Of a DNA stretch of 64,000 nucleotides, positions 39,658 through 50,938 are shown piece after piece. Where the stretch lies: NCBI GenBank assembly GCA_031002005.1, contig CM061918.1, positions 60,393,478 to 60,457,477 on the forward strand, in the 5' to 3' direction. Both the position numbers and the translations under genes were made by a program. Each line of letters begins with the position of its first letter. The first letter of the stretch is position 1. Source of the DNA: Vandiemenella viatica (Eukaryota > Arthropoda > Insecta > Orthoptera > Morabidae). Below the pieces are notes generated by a model that was not told where the DNA came from, did not search any database, and was given only the letters and a program-made list of their open reading frames with translations.

Positions 39658-40234
39658 AGGGTGTTACAAAAAGGTACGGCCAAACTTTCAGGAAACATTT
39701 CTCATACACAAACAAAGAAAATATGTTATGTGGACATGTGTCCGGAAACGCTTACTTTCCATGTTAGAGCTCATTTTAGTTTCGTTAGTATGGCCCCCAC
39801 GCTCTCCTGACCTCAACCCTCTTGACTTCCATTTACGGGGGCATTTGAAAGCCCTTATCTACGCAACCCCGGTACCAAATGTAGAGACTCTTCGTGCTCG
39901 TATTGTGGATGGCTGTGATACAATACGCCATTCTCCAGGGCTGCATCAGCGCATCAGGGATTCCATGCGACGGAGGGTGGATGCATGTATCCTCGCTAAC
40001 AGAGGACATTTTGAACATTTCCTGTAACAAAGTGTTTGAAGTCACGCTGGTACGTTCTGTTGCTGTGTGTTTCCATTCCATGTTTAATGTGATTTGAAGA
40101 GAAGTAATAAAATGAGCTCTAACATGGAAAGTAAGCGTTTCCGGACACATGTCCACATAACATATTTTCTTTGTTTGTGTGTGAGGAATGTTTCCTGAAA
40201 GTTTGGCCGTACCTTTTTTGTAACACGCTGTATA
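39658..40234 (+). mobile_element. IS630-Tc1-mariner-type transposon with long TIRs, internally deleted (copy 2)
   Basis: Same ~120-bp inverted ends as 12377-12945 (GGGTGTTACAAAAAGGTACG near 39660; complement ends near 40230), flanked by TA. Transposase remnant on the plus strand (39770-40027): VWPPRSPDLNPLDFHLRGHL, then YATPVPNVETLRARIVDGCD and IRDSMRRRVDACI before a stop. The junction between TIR and transposase (ttcgttagtat then cgctctcctgacc) is almost the same as in copy 1, so both descend from one deletion derivative. Confidence 0.9.
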
Positions 40235-40425
40235 CTAGGTAATTAAGGGCACGAATCAATCTTCCGTTAAAGTATTTCAAGACGAATAATATACACTGTT
40301 GTTTGTGAAAATTACACTAATAAGAAGGAGACACGTATTACATAGAAATTGTCTTACAGATTATGAACATTACAATACACAAATGATTAGAATTACAGAG
40401 CTGTACATGCGCCTTGATCGAGTGT

Positions 40426-41260
40426 TCAATACAGTATGAAGCCACCACGTGATGCAATCAGAGCTTCTAGAATTGTGTCATTCAACCAAAGAGAGCTTGG
40501 ATGTGGTGCTGGGAAACACTGCTTAAAACACTGCACAAAACTTCGACAGGGGGTTCGGTACGAACAAGTTGACGACCGCGCATATCCCAGATATGTTCGA
40601 TGGGCGAAAGTGCGGGCAGGGAAGCAGTGGTACCCGTCGTTCTTCCAAGAAGCTTGCACATTCCTCGCCACATGTGGCGGGCATTAACCTGCTGAAATAT
40701 GGTCATGTGGAGCTTCCTGCAAGAGGGGCAGTGCCTCGGACAATAAAACACCCCTGATGTAGTGGTTGCTGTCCAGATTGTCCTCAATACATAGGAGGCG
40801 AGATCGCATGTTATAGCCAATGCTATGCCGCTCGACAATGCAGTCGCCTGATTGCGTTCAACACGGTAACGTCTAACATGTAAGCGTTCTTCACTGTAGG
40901 ACCAATCGCAGCGTGACTCGTCCGAAAACACTACATTTTGCCACTTGCGGATAAGATGGCGGTCATCCAGATCTGTGTCACATTGTATGGTCCAGTACCC
41001 GCACATCAGTATGTACTACACTGCTCTGTCCACTGTGGTGGCAGTGTGCCCCTGTACGAGGCTCAGAGTCAAGGAACGACGAACCCGTTTCCCGGAGACC
41101 AACCATTCTGCCACGTCGAACTCACTCACATGCTGTTATTGCGCCCTTTGACGTCGGCGAGACATATCGGTCACGCAAAAGACGGCGCTGCTAGGCCTAA
41201 GTGCATGCCATATTTCTGCAACGTTAACCACTTATTACGGTTTCACAGTTCTACACAACC
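40426..41260 (-). pseudogene. Tc1-like transposase, second family, frame-shifted
   Basis: The minus strand reads RKWQNVVFSDESRCDWSYSE (catalytic DES block, ~40900-40960), then TTTSGVFYCPRHCPSC, IFQQVNARHMWRGM (the QQDNARPH block with D replaced by V), SPIEHIWDMRGRQLV and finally LIASRGGFILY-stop at 40426. The second catalytic aspartate is therefore mutated and frames shift between blocks. Sequence up to ~41260 continues the N-terminal half. A different family from 31894-33093. Confidence 0.75.
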
Positions 41261-41460
41261 TCTGATTTTTTAATCATTCAGGCCATTCTTTCTGACTGAT
41301 GCAATTTTCACAAACATTAGCATGTTTACATGAAATTGGTGCCTAATTACATGACTCTTGGAATTTAGGTACGACGGTCCTTTCTACCTTCAGCAGAATT
41401 TAATTTCACTGCGTCTGTCATTTCGACCGCTTACCCGTTCGAAAAGTTTGTGCCGGTTTT
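41261..41460. other. Short unclassified spacer
   Basis: Nothing recognised. Confidence 0.3.
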
Positions 41461-41461
41461 A

Positions 41462-42030
41462 ATTTAATTTAATTTAATTGCAATGGAGCACAGGCTCCAG
41501 TGGCAATTGCCCTACACACCCATCTTCCCCCTATCCTGCATCTACCTACATTTGCCCTCTACATATTTTATCTTTAAATTCTTTCAAAGTTTTCGGTAAA
41601 TTATTCATCATTTCTCTTGGTAACTCATTCCAATCCCTGACACCCTTACCTAAAAAAGAGAATCTTCCTACACCCTTGTGCCTGAAATCGAGTGCCAGCT
41701 TGTGGTCATGGTCACCCTTTCCCTTTCATGCACTACTTTTCATACCTATTGCAATATCTTTCCATGCCTCATCGCCAGTATATGCCCTGTACACTCCCAT
41801 GACCCTCCTCATTCTCCTCCTGTCTTGCAATGAATCCCATTCCAGCTCCTTTATCATATCCGTCACTGATTGCATTCTGCGATAATTTCCAGAAACAAAT
41901 CTAGCAGCCCTTTTTTGCACCCTCTCCAACTCCTGTATTTGATACGTAAAATGAGGGTCCCATACTACACTACCATATTCGAGCAATGGTCTGACCAAAG
42001 TTTTTCCTGTTAAGTTTTTGTTAAATTGAA
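41462..42030 (-). mobile_element. LINE 3' end, same family as 2700-5225
   Basis: Minus strand: LVRPLLEYGSVVWDPH (~41955-42000), QELERVQKRAARFVSGNYRR, ELEWDSLQDRRRMRRVMGVY and YRAYTGDEAWKDI, then the 3' UTR and a (TTAAT)n tail at 41460-41477. It is the intact form of the 3' region that is partly missing at 2700-3060. Truncated at ~42030 on the 5' side. Confidence 0.85.
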
Positions 42031-42400
42031 TATAGCACACCGTGCATCCGGAAAGACTGTGTGTTACTTTTAGTCCAGTTGGCCCATCGCATAAGGACTT
42101 ATGAAGTTCCGTATTTTGGTGCTTTAACACATAGGCGAAACAAATGGATACGAGGAGACTTCTTTCTCTCTCCCAAGCCAAAACGTCGTCGAATAGTTCA
42201 TCGTTGCCAGTCAATCTACGCTGTTAGGTAAGTTGACTATTGTACCGCACCAAAAGTAGCTTTCTAGTAATGTTTGACTTGATGTCTGGAATGGCAGATA
42301 CGTTGTGCGACTCTGGAGCTGAGTAAAAAAATTAAAGAATTGTGCTGATAAGGATCGCTTAGTTTCCTGACAGGACTGATAATATTCAAAGATATGAACG
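42031..42400. other. Unclassified sequence
   Basis: No gene recognised. Confidence 0.3.
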
Positions 42401-42479
42401 ATTTACAACTGTCGCTTTTATTGCACTTATTACTGAGGGTCGTAGTGTGGTGCAGTAGAGTCGTGTTGGTACCACTGTC

Positions 42480-42780
42480 GTGCCGCTTTGTTATTGGTCA
42501 GTTACGGCGGCCGCCGGCGCGGAGTTATTGCGATCCCGCCCCCACTGCTTCCCCCTCCCCCACCTCACCGCCCGCTGCCGTTGTGACCTAATCACTGTTC
42601 GCTTCCGTGAGTCACGTGATGTGGCGCAGTGACCTAGGCACACGCAGAGCGCGATTCGGGGACTCACAACCAACTGCTGCCAACTTGAGCGCGACTTCTT
42701 CGTTGGATCCAAGTACCGATGAAGTACAGAGTTACTGAAGCAGATCATCATTCTATAGTGCTAAAGTTGTGTATAGGTGA
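42480..42780 (+). promoter_or_regulatory. CpG-rich promoter-like block with possible first-exon donor
   Basis: Dense CpG (cggcggccgccggcgcgg at 42504) with a reverse CCAAT box (ttattggtca, ~42490), a GC-box-like cccgcccccac (~42535) and an E-box gagtcacgtgatg (~42610). About 160 bp downstream is ATAG|GTGAAT (donor at 42777). The arrangement matches a TATA-less housekeeping promoter with a non-coding first exon, on the plus strand. No coding exon follows in the window. Confidence 0.35.
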
Positions 42781-42869
42781 ATTCTTTCTGAATGACATAG
42801 GCAGTCGAACTAATGGTTAGTAGTTGTCAGAGATTATACATAAAAAATTCACTGTCACTGTAATACCTC

Positions 42870-43170
42870 TGTTTAAATTAGCTCTTGTTTTTGAAGGCGC
42901 TTGTCGCACTTAACTGTTGCTATCTGTCTGTGAGGCGCACGGACTGTGGAGTTTTTTAGGCTGTAGTTGGTGACCTTAAGTAGTGTTGTATTTGTGTTAT
43001 GAGTTGTGGTGGTCACTGTTACGTGTAGTGTGCTCTGTGTATTGTATGTTACGTAGATAAGCGAAGGGAATCGGTGAAACCCAGTGCAGGAAAATTCAAG
43101 CCCAGTGTTATGAAACACACTGAGGGGACCGCTATGTTTAACTTCCGTATCCGACAGGCGAAACACCGTT
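42870..43170 (-). mobile_element. SINE E-like retroposon, copy 2
   Basis: On the minus strand: gtccgtgcgcctcac..., a CA-rich middle (complement of gttgtggtggtcactgtt) and the complement of ggtgaaacccagtg; same layout as 35590-35780. Confidence 0.5.
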
Positions 43171-43242
43171 AACAGTGTCGTACATCATTTTCGTATGAAC
43201 TGTGAAGAGGTTTGGTTTAATCCAGGACGTAGATACATATAA

Positions 43243-43763
43243 TGGGCCATCCATAAATTACGTCACACCTTGAGGGGGGGAGGGAGTCAACAAAGTGTGA
43301 CATCGTGTGACAAGGGGGGGGGACGTGTCATAAACTTTGTGACATCACATGCATAATTTGTATCACTTTTTGGCTCGTGGCGGAAGATGAAAATGATGTT
43401 GACACATCGAATGTTCCCAACACTATCGAAATCAAGAATGAAGTGTTATGCCAATAATAAACAGTATCAAGGAATGGGTTCAAAATCCATGAACACATGA
43501 TGACTCAATTTTGTATCATTAATTCGATTTTTTATGTTTCTCTATATTTCCTTAAATGTTTGATTTATTGTTGGTATGATTTTTTAACTAGAAATACATA
43601 AATCATTTTGGAAGTGCTGTTTTAATTTATAAATTTAAAATATCAAAATATGCGACGTTACACCAGGGGAGGGGGGTCCCACAAATTTGACAACCTATGA
43701 TAAGAGGGGAGCGAGGGATCCAAAAATCATGAAATTCGTGTTACGTAATTTGTGGATGGCCCC
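43243..43763. mobile_element. TIR DNA transposon/MITE, class not assigned
   Basis: GGGCCATCCATAAATTACGT at 43243 and its near-complement ending GGATGGCCCC at 43763, with G-rich stretches just inside both ends. AT-rich interior with no transposase. The target duplication is unclear. Confidence 0.7.
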
Positions 43764-43867
43764 TCAGTGGTCTGATAGCTGAGTGGTGGAGACGCTTGTT
43801 TTCGAAAGTTCACCGCTCCGGTCCCGGGCTCAAATCCAGGTGAGCCCAGGAATTTTTAAGAGTTGTA

Positions 43868-44662
43868 CAGGGCGTTCGCCGGGAAACGCAACCCACTGTT
43901 AGCGCTACAAGGAAGAAACTGCTCCCGGCGAGCGAGCTGTCAGCTTCCGGCATTGTTCGACAGTCGGCCACGCACTATTTCATAATTACGCTTCATAAAC
44001 TTGTATGTGCTAAGCATTTAAATGTGACGTAATTCATTAGCTTACCTTATAAAAGATGCTGGAAGTGTTGACCCTCTTGTGTAATGCACATTTCACATCT
44101 TCTGAACATATTTCGAGACACACGCTGCCCTAACTGACTTAATGATTTTTTGGGTGACTGTTCTAGTCGAAAAGCGATATCGTCAATTTTCTCCTCTGTG
44201 AGAATACGGTTGACCGACAGTCTCTTTTTGTTAAAAAATGAACCCGTTTCTCTTACTTTTTTAACCAGACGCAGAATTGTTGATTTAGCTGGCAGTAAAG
44301 TGCCAGGAAATTCGCAACGAAATTTACTGCGACACTTTTTAAACGACTTCTTCTTCACATATGTATCGTAGAGAAATATTCTTTGTTGCAAACTGTAACG
44401 TACCATAATTTTACTCACACTCAAACACGGTACAGATTCGTAAGAGTATGAAGCCCCAAACCAGCCAAACCGCCACAACACTGATTAATAAGAGACTGAA
44501 GTCACAAACTAGCTACAATGCAAAGAAACCGTTCTTAACAATGTAAGGTTGTTAAACAGTGCGGTGATTCACGGTGCCGTGTGGCGGGAGTTGCTGGCAC
44601 CACTGACCGAGCAAGTTGCCGACGGCAACAGACGAGGGTAGCGTTTTCCGTCGAACGCCCTG
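43868..44662 (-). mobile_element. TA-target TIR transposon carrying a helix-turn-helix-only frame (copy 1)
   Basis: Ends CAGGGCGTTCGCCGGGAAACGC and the near-complement GCGTTTTCCGTCGAACGCCCTG, flanked by TA (43866-43867 and 44663-44664). Subterminal inverted sequences are long. Only one frame is inside, on the minus strand. The sister copy is at 62449-63275. IS630-Tc1-mariner affinity is inferred from the TA target and the domain. Confidence 0.85.
44047..44406 (-). CDS. DUF4817-type helix-turn-helix protein, truncated transposase, open frame
   Basis: 119 codons from ATG at 44404-44406: MVRYSLQQRIFLYDTYVKK, then SKFRCEFPGTLLPAKSTI, LRLVKKVRETGSFFNKKR and IDDIAFRLEQSPKKSLSQLG. The (Q)RIFLYDTY...F...FPG...P...STI..L(V)KK(V)RETGS.xxKR pattern is the N-terminal DNA-binding domain often annotated DUF4817 in insect transposases of this superfamily. 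After QLGQRVSRN the frame jumps to a short tail (MFRRCEMCITQEGQHFQHLL) and stops, so the DDE catalytic domain is missing. The upstream in-frame extension to 44481 is less likely to be translated first. The frame is intact here but broken in the sister copy. Confidence 0.7.
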   Translation of the reverse strand: MVRYSLQQRIFLYDTYVKKKSFKKCRSKFRCEFPGTLLPAKSTILRLVKKVRETGSFFNKKRLSVNRILTEEKIDDIAFRLEQSPKKSLSQLGQRVSRNMFRRCEMCITQEGQHFQHLL

Positions 44663-44811
44663 TATATGGTCATATGAGCCATGCTAAGACGTTCCGTGCA
44701 TCGGACTTCACATTAAGCTGTAGGTCCTAGAGGAAAGGAACTTACCACTCTACCTCTGACACAATTTGCTTAATACATCTATACATCTCCTTCGGGAGGA
44801 TCCAACCAAAG

Positions 44812-45061
44812 GGATTTTTTTTTTACTAATGGCTTTACGCCTTGTCGACGGCTAAGGTCATTAGAGGCGGGATGGAGCTAGGGACAAGGAACGGGAAGGA
44901 ATTCGGCCATGGCCTTTTTGAAGGAAGCGTCCCGGCATTCGCCTGGAGTGATTTGGGGAAACCATGGAAAATCCAAATCTGGATGCCCGGAGGGGATTCG
45001 AACCCACGTCCTCCCGAATGCTAGGCCAGAACGTTAACCGTTCACCCACCACGCTCGGTGC
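44812..45061 (-). mobile_element. SINE A, minus-strand, with perfect target duplication
   Basis: Full length (ggctttacgccttgtcgacgg to caccacgctcggt). CCAACCAAAG flanks it at 44802-44811 and 45062-45071. The B-box complement gattcgaaccc is intact (~44996). Confidence 0.9.
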
Positions 45062-45071
45062 CCAACCAAAG

Positions 45072-47260
45072 TGTGGGTTGTAAACTGACTTAATTTTCTT
45101 AGATAAACATTCTGGTGATTAGGAATCGTGCGTCATCAATTTTACTACCATGTCGGTTGTAAGGAAACAAGTATTCCCAACATATATTTCTTTGTTTTCT
45201 TAATCCAAAATCCTTTTTTTAATTTTAATGTGTTAGAAATATGAAGCAGACTATGTATGTATTTAAGAGAGTGTTCTATCATCTCAGACCACGAATGTTG
45301 GTGAAGTAGACTACCTTTGTTTGTTTGGTGGTTGTCAAGAAGAATATATAGCGGAGAAATTAAAAAGAAGGATCTCCCTTTATTTGCTAGAAGTAAACTG
45401 TGAATTATTATAAAAAGTTTAATCTACAATAATTGTATGAGAAAAGTAAGCGATGTAAAATTGTAAACTGACAACCATATGTGTTGATAAAAGAAAGAAA
45501 AAAGGTAAGTATTTTCATTTGCAGATTGGTAATAAATTATCTAGTGGATCATAAGTTGTGTGTTTTGTTTGAAAGTGATTTTTCCTTTGCTCTCACTTCT
45601 GTTGCTAAATTCCCTTCGATTTAGATGAAGTGTGGCAAATACTACCCCAATTAAGAAGAGGATTGAAGCTACCTACATTCTCAACCAGGTACGAAATTAA
45701 AAGAGGGGTAAAATAAAAAAAAAAAAAAAAAAAAGCAAACACGCTTACACAGTCAAGTAGCATTGATGCAAATTTCTGCCGTGACCGGCGCTCGAACAAT
45801 CTTACACCGTAGCTGACGCTAGACAGATAAATTGTGCCACATCAGGCAGACTAGCTGGTTCTTAATGTTCCATGCGATATCAACATGGAGTGAAACTATA
45901 GTTCGAATAAATTTTTTTCTTCGAAGTATATCTGCTACTATGCTCTGGTAATTACTTATTTTATTTTGTTTTTACTGCAATCCAAGTGAAACACGGAAAT
46001 AAAACCAACAGGAAGGCGCGCTTGTCATCTGTTAACGTTTTTCGTACCACGTCCCTCCACTGTCAAAATTTTTTTTCCCATGGGCCTCCTCCCTCCTTCC
46101 CTCCACAATTTTATTATTAATCAGGTAACTGCCTACTTTTCAGTACTAACAATGAATAACATCTCGACGGGAACTCACTATACCTTGTTCACTCTGAACT
46201 GGCGGGTCAAGGACATGTTCCCCTCCCCCCGCTCCTCACCTCACCACCCCCTCCCGTTGCCTTCCCCTCCGGGCGCTGCGTATTGGACGGCAAGAGGCAT
46301 TGTTGCAGTATTTTCGTGTTTATAGGAATACTTCGTTACAAAACGATGTAAGTGAAATGGCATCAGATAATTGTTATATCAGACGACAGTTAAAAATAAT
46401 TATTTCTGGTGGGTACAGTTTCTTTAATACACTAGAAAACTGTGAAGATAAAGTTAATGTAATTTTTAGGGAACCGCAAATACTGACAACAGGCATGTTG
46501 CGAATAGCTACGAACAGTGAAGCGTGTATGTAGCGAAACCAAACTGTCTGAAAACTTGCGATTGATTTTATCAACGATTTCTGTAAACAAAACCTACCAC
46601 TTTTGGTCACTACCACTTCAAAATTTAGACAACGTGTTTTGATAATTTACCTTCACTGCGAAACCCTACTAAAAATTGAATTTAATTCTCGAAATGTCCA
46701 AAATCTAAAAATGATGACTGGAAACAGTAAATTTTGTTAACTGATGTCATGAAAATAATTTTTATCTTTATTAAAAAATGAAATTTTAGTTGGTAATACG
46801 AAATTTCTACGACACACGATTCACTCGTTTCGCTCATGACAACTAATTAAAACGCTCGATTTTACTAAACAAAACATCACATTAGAAGCAAAATATTGCA
46901 CTACATACGTTCTGAGGACTTATGCACATGCGCGCCAGGTCTCTCCCTTTCGGTAGAAGGGGTAAGGACAGCGGAGTGGGGATAGAGCGGAGTGACCTTG
47001 AGCTGCCTCTCTTAACTGAACAAGCTATAATATAGGTTTACAATTGTAAGAGGAGACCTAGTGCTTGCGACCGGTATCGTCCACACGGGCAGCGAAGCTA
47101 GGTTGCATTACATGCCCCTTCTGACAGGTCTTCGCGCTCCCCTCCCCAACATGGAAGTCTTACACCCTCGCCGGACAGAAATGTGACTGATTTACTTGCA
47201 AATACATACGTGGTTTTACACCTACGAATGAATATTTGCAGCGTTGTGGAGTCTTCAGTC
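45072..47260. other. Unclassified sequence with a few repeat traces
   Basis: A poly(A) run at 45719-45737 precedes a tRNA-like ggcgctcgaac on the complement (~45788), possibly a SINE. A C-rich block at 46215-46290 with gtattggacgg (reverse CCAAT) is promoter-like but weak. A 77-residue frame at 46300-46533 has no known domain. The block at ~46955-47030 recurs at ~15940-16020. Confidence 0.35.
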
Positions 47261-47264
47261 GAAA

Positions 47265-47596
47265 CGTTGTGGCTATACATCTTGCAGCGCAGTCACCAAA
47301 ATTATATTGAAACTACAGACGGATGCATTATTACATCTTGTAACAGGGAAATGAAGAGATAGGGAAGTAAGCATAACCTACGTTACGAAATTACTTCGGC
47401 ATTCTCCTGAATTCTGGGAAATAAAAGTAGCGTTGTGGCTATACATCTTGCAGCGCAGTCACCAAAATTATATTGAAACTACAGACGGATGCATTATTAC
47501 ATCTTGTAACAGGGAAATGAAGAGATAGGGAAGTAAGCATAACCTACGTTACGAAATTACTTCGGCATTCTCCTGAATTCTGGGAAATAAAAGTAG
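47265..47596 (+). repeat. Perfect 166-bp tandem duplication
   Basis: 47265-47430 and 47431-47596 are identical as read, beginning cgttgtggctatacatcttg and ending aaataaaagtag. The segment carries no recognisable gene. Microhomology gttgtgg occurs just upstream (~47243). Confidence 0.95.
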
Positions 47597-47599
47597 CTG

Positions 47600-48235
47600 G
47601 GTAGGTCGTATATATATTGATATATCTGTTTGAGATTAATAGAGTTAGAAACCGTTTGACCAATCACCATGAAAGTTGAATGTTGTACTATCCAATTTGT
47701 TGTAACTCGTCACAAAGACAAATATTTCCTTTGAAAATTGTCATTATCAACTCGCTAACATCAAAGAGTATCCTACTTCGTAGGCAGCATTGCCACGTTT
47801 ACTCTTTGCTTCATACGGTAAATCGTATAAACTGCTTTTATGTGATCAAAGCAAAAGCCTTATGATGTATTCAATGATATGGTCAGCATAACAGTGCGCA
47901 AACGGATGCACTTTTTTATTTTTTTAAATATATGTTTACTATACAATCACCAAATTTAGCTTTAAGGATAATGTTGAATTTTCCACTTCATAGCATTCTG
48001 ATAGTCATGGTTGAAGTCAGCCCACTAGTGCCCCTCAGTAACTACATAACAGTGATACAATAATAAATATTTTACGATAATAGTAAAAACAGTGTTATCA
48101 ATATTAAAACAATAATAAAAACGGTTATTAGTATTAAAACAGCAAAAAATATACGGTTATTAGTATTAAAAGAGTAATAAAAACAGTTATAATGACATTG
48201 ATTCAAGTTAATTATACTTTTGTTCATGGAATACA
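47600..48235. other. AT-rich, with a degenerate minisatellite
   Basis: At ~48085-48190 a unit like aacggttattagtattaaaac recurs three to four times with variations. Otherwise nothing recognised. Confidence 0.45.
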
Positions 48236-48239
48236 TTTA

Positions 48240-49875
48240 GTTTTGAGCGCTGAGGATAACCTTGTTTCACAACACATGTGACTTCTTCAGAGTCACTGTT
48301 CGAGAGATAAATGTCTTAAGGAGGGCGTTTGGCCCGTTCTTTTTCCTAATTTATGAAATTGCGCACCAGGTCCTGCATTCATTCGTTTGATAAAATTTTT
48401 AGTTTTTTGTTTTATGCATTAATTAATGTAAGAAACATTTAATTCTCTGTTTAGCTGACTGTTGCGAACGTACCATGGTGCGTTCACAGCTAATCGGAAA
48501 ACTTTATTTTGGAATATTTGCACTCTGTGTAACTTGCTACGACCAGCACATCCCCATATTGGACATGCGTTTGTTATTAGCGTTCTTAATATTATTTTGT
48601 AAATCAATAGGCAGCACTCTGTTGTTAATGATTATTTTTTTATTTAATAGTGGGTACAGTTTGTGTAATCTGGCGTAGGCTTGGTTTACTTTATTATTGA
48701 TGTGTACATGGGCGCCGGCAGGATTACTTTAAGGGAGGTGCATCCATATCTTTTTTATATATAACATATTACTTATTAATTAAGGAAATTATTGACAAGG
48801 TATTGAACAAATTTGGACAACAACCTAGGAGCCTTAAGTTATTATTCTAAAAGTGAATTTATTAATTTTTTTTTATTAATCTTTTTCTGCATATTTTCTT
48901 TCATAGTGCACCCCCCTCCCGGTGCACATGGATGTGTATGTTTCACGTTAACCATCTGTCAAGGTCGACTCCGAGGTATTTAATTGATTGATCATGTAGA
49001 TTCCATGCAATGTTAATTTTCATGATGTTTATCTCCTTCGGGTTTAGTGGGCATCTCAGTGTGAAAATTTTGGCTTGACATTTTGCGGGGTTTAACCATT
49101 CAGTTAGTAGTGTAATTGCTTCCTGAAGGTAATTGCTTGCGATGTGGTTGTCGTTATGTGAAGTGTATATGACTGTGTCATCTGCGTATGTTGCACACGA
49201 GGTATTTGCGAAAGTTGGAATGTCTGACGTGTATATTTGGAAAAGGGTGGGTCCTAAAACAGACTCCTGTGGGAATCCTGCTGGTAGCGCTGTGGATACT
49301 TTTGTGCCCACTCTTACACTGAAAGTTCGGTCTTGTAGAATCTTTCTGAGATTTTATATAAATATATAGGCATTCCTGTATTCTTGAGTTTATGGAAGAG
49401 TCCAGTATGCCGGCATAGTTTATCAAATGTATGGGCAACACCGAGAAAATTAGCCAGGGTGTGATGTTTAAGTTCAAAGCCCCTTGTAATGTCTTCAACC
49501 AGGCGTAGTATTTGGTGTGAGGTAGAGTGCAACGGGCGAAATCCAAATTGATGTGGTAGGACGGTTCCCGTAGCATCAAGGAAGGAAGTTAGCTGCTTCC
49601 GTATTATCTTTTCTAGTAATTTTGATAAGGTTGGGAGTAAGGTTATAGAAAGAGCGTAGGGATGCTGGTTTGTTATGTTTATTGAAAACTATGATATTAC
49701 CATGTTTCCACTCTTGTGGGAAATATCCAGTACATAGAATGCGGTTTGAAAGTGCTTTGAAATAGTTTACTGCCTTAGGGAGTAATGACTTCAGCGCTGT
49801 TAGGTATATTATCATGACCTAGCGATTTTTTTCTAAAGAGCCAACTCTTAATTATTTGTCGTAGTTCTATTGGGA
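48240..49875 (-). mobile_element. jockey-like LINE reverse transcriptase region, interrupted by hAT MITE
   Basis: Minus-strand order: ILLEKIIRKQLTSFLDATGT and QFGFRPLHSTSHQILRLVED (~49500-49600), GVAHTFDKLCRHTGLFHKL, then AGFPQESVLGPTLFQIYTSD (~49220-49280), the catalytic TYADDT (~49170-49190), TEWLNPAKCQAKIFTLR and SIKYLGVDLDRWLT. Then the MITE, then NACPIWGCAGRSKLHRVQIF (48419-48607), a jockey-type C-terminus. YADD and CPIWGCA-like motifs mark the jockey clade. Several frameshifts make it dead; the 5' side ends at the hairpin-tail repeat (~49877). Confidence 0.85.
48708..48930. mobile_element. hAT MITE inside the jockey-like LINE, perfect 8-bp duplication
   Basis: Starts CATGGGCGCCGGCAGG and ends CCTCCCGGTGCACATG. 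GATGTGTA lies immediately outside both ends (48700-48707 and 48931-48938). 223 bp, AT-rich interior. Confidence 0.85.
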
Positions 49876-49879
49876 TAAC

Positions 49880-49930
49880 CCGTCTCTAAAAGACCTCGCT
49901 GTTAAGAGACATTAAGCAGTTAAAAAAAAA
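49880..49930 (+). repeat. Hairpin-tail repeat, copy 3
   Basis: CGTCTCTAAAAGACC ... AAGAGACATTAAGCAG plus an A-run, at the point where the jockey-like LINE stops. Confidence 0.6.
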
Positions 49931-50690
49931 ATCTTGGGCTAATGAATTTGATATAATTCTCCGCTCCAATGGTCCATGTGCTGATTGGAACCTTTGACTG
50001 GTTTTTTGAACTCAGGATGCACTGGATTTACTAATAGTTCCGGAGCAGGAAATATTAATTAGTTCTTAACCTTAACATTTTTTAAAGTCGTCTGTTCTTA
50101 GTTTCTGGTAATTTGCACGTAAACATACAATTCTGCTTGCAGTATGCAGAGCTGAAAATAAAAGGTTATATTTACGTTTCCTCAACATTACAGAATTGCA
50201 AAAAAAAAAAAAAAAAAAAACCTAAGAAATTGGTTTTTGTTTTTAATTAAACTGGAATTACGTTACTGCATTGTTTTATTTATATAAATATAGTTTCGTG
50301 GTTCGTTGAAATATGGAAGGATCATTCTTTCCCGATTCATTTAATATGTTTCCATAGTATGTTTCAATCCGAATCTAACAAAGTGTAGTAATTTCTTTTG
50401 ACATATTCAGAAACTAAAGGAAACCTAAAATAATATTGTGAAAGATCGTAGTGAAGAAACAATCAATTACTACTTTAAAGTACAAACTTCTATTTCAAAG
50501 CAGAATTAATTGATCTAAGTGACATATCGACAGAGCAAAACCAATATCCAAAGAGGAAATGAAAACCTTTTAAAAAATAATTATTGATTTTAAGACATGA
50601 TGCAAAAATGTAAGTCAAATCTTTCAGTGCAGTGTAGAAAAGCTAGGAATATTGAATTAATCAAAGACCACAATGAAGAAACAATTAATT
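49931..50690. other. AT-rich sequence, poly(A) run and a duplicated segment
   Basis: A 21-bp A-run at ~50200. The ~65-bp segment at 50453-50517 (gaagaaacaatcaattac ... aattgatcta) recurs at 50673-50977 split by a SINE. Confidence 0.45.
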
Positions 50691-50701
50691 CGTAATTTAA
50701 C

Positions 50702-50927
50702 TCGGAGCGTGGTGGGAGAGCGGTGACGTTCTTGCCTCGCATTCGGGAGGACACCTGTTCGAATCCCCGTCCGACCATCCAGATTTGGGTTTCATGGTTT
50801 CCCCAGATCACTCCAGGCGAATGCAGGGATGGTTCCTTCAAAAAGGCCATGGCTGAATTACTCCCCGTTCCTTCCCCGCCTGTAATGACGAGGCGTAAAG
50901 CCATAAGCAAAAAATAAAATAGAAAAA
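50702..50927 (+). mobile_element. SINE A with perfect 11-bp target duplication
   Basis: Head ggagcgtggtgggagagcgg, B box gttcgaatccccg, tail gacgaggcgtaaagccataagc plus A-rich end. CGTAATTTAAC at 50691-50701 and 50928-50938. Confidence 0.9.
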
Positions 50928-50938
50928 CGTAATTTAAC

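Larger units (their letters stand above)
43765..44760 (+). mobile_element. SINE D-related retroposon split by a TIR transposon
   Basis: tRNA-like head tctgatagctgagtggtgg (A box TAGCTGAGTGG) and ggtcccgggctcaaatcc (B-box variant) at 43770-43840. After the transposon (43868-44662) the family sequence resumes with cacattaagctgtaggtcc (~44710), also seen at ~33755. Confidence 0.55.
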
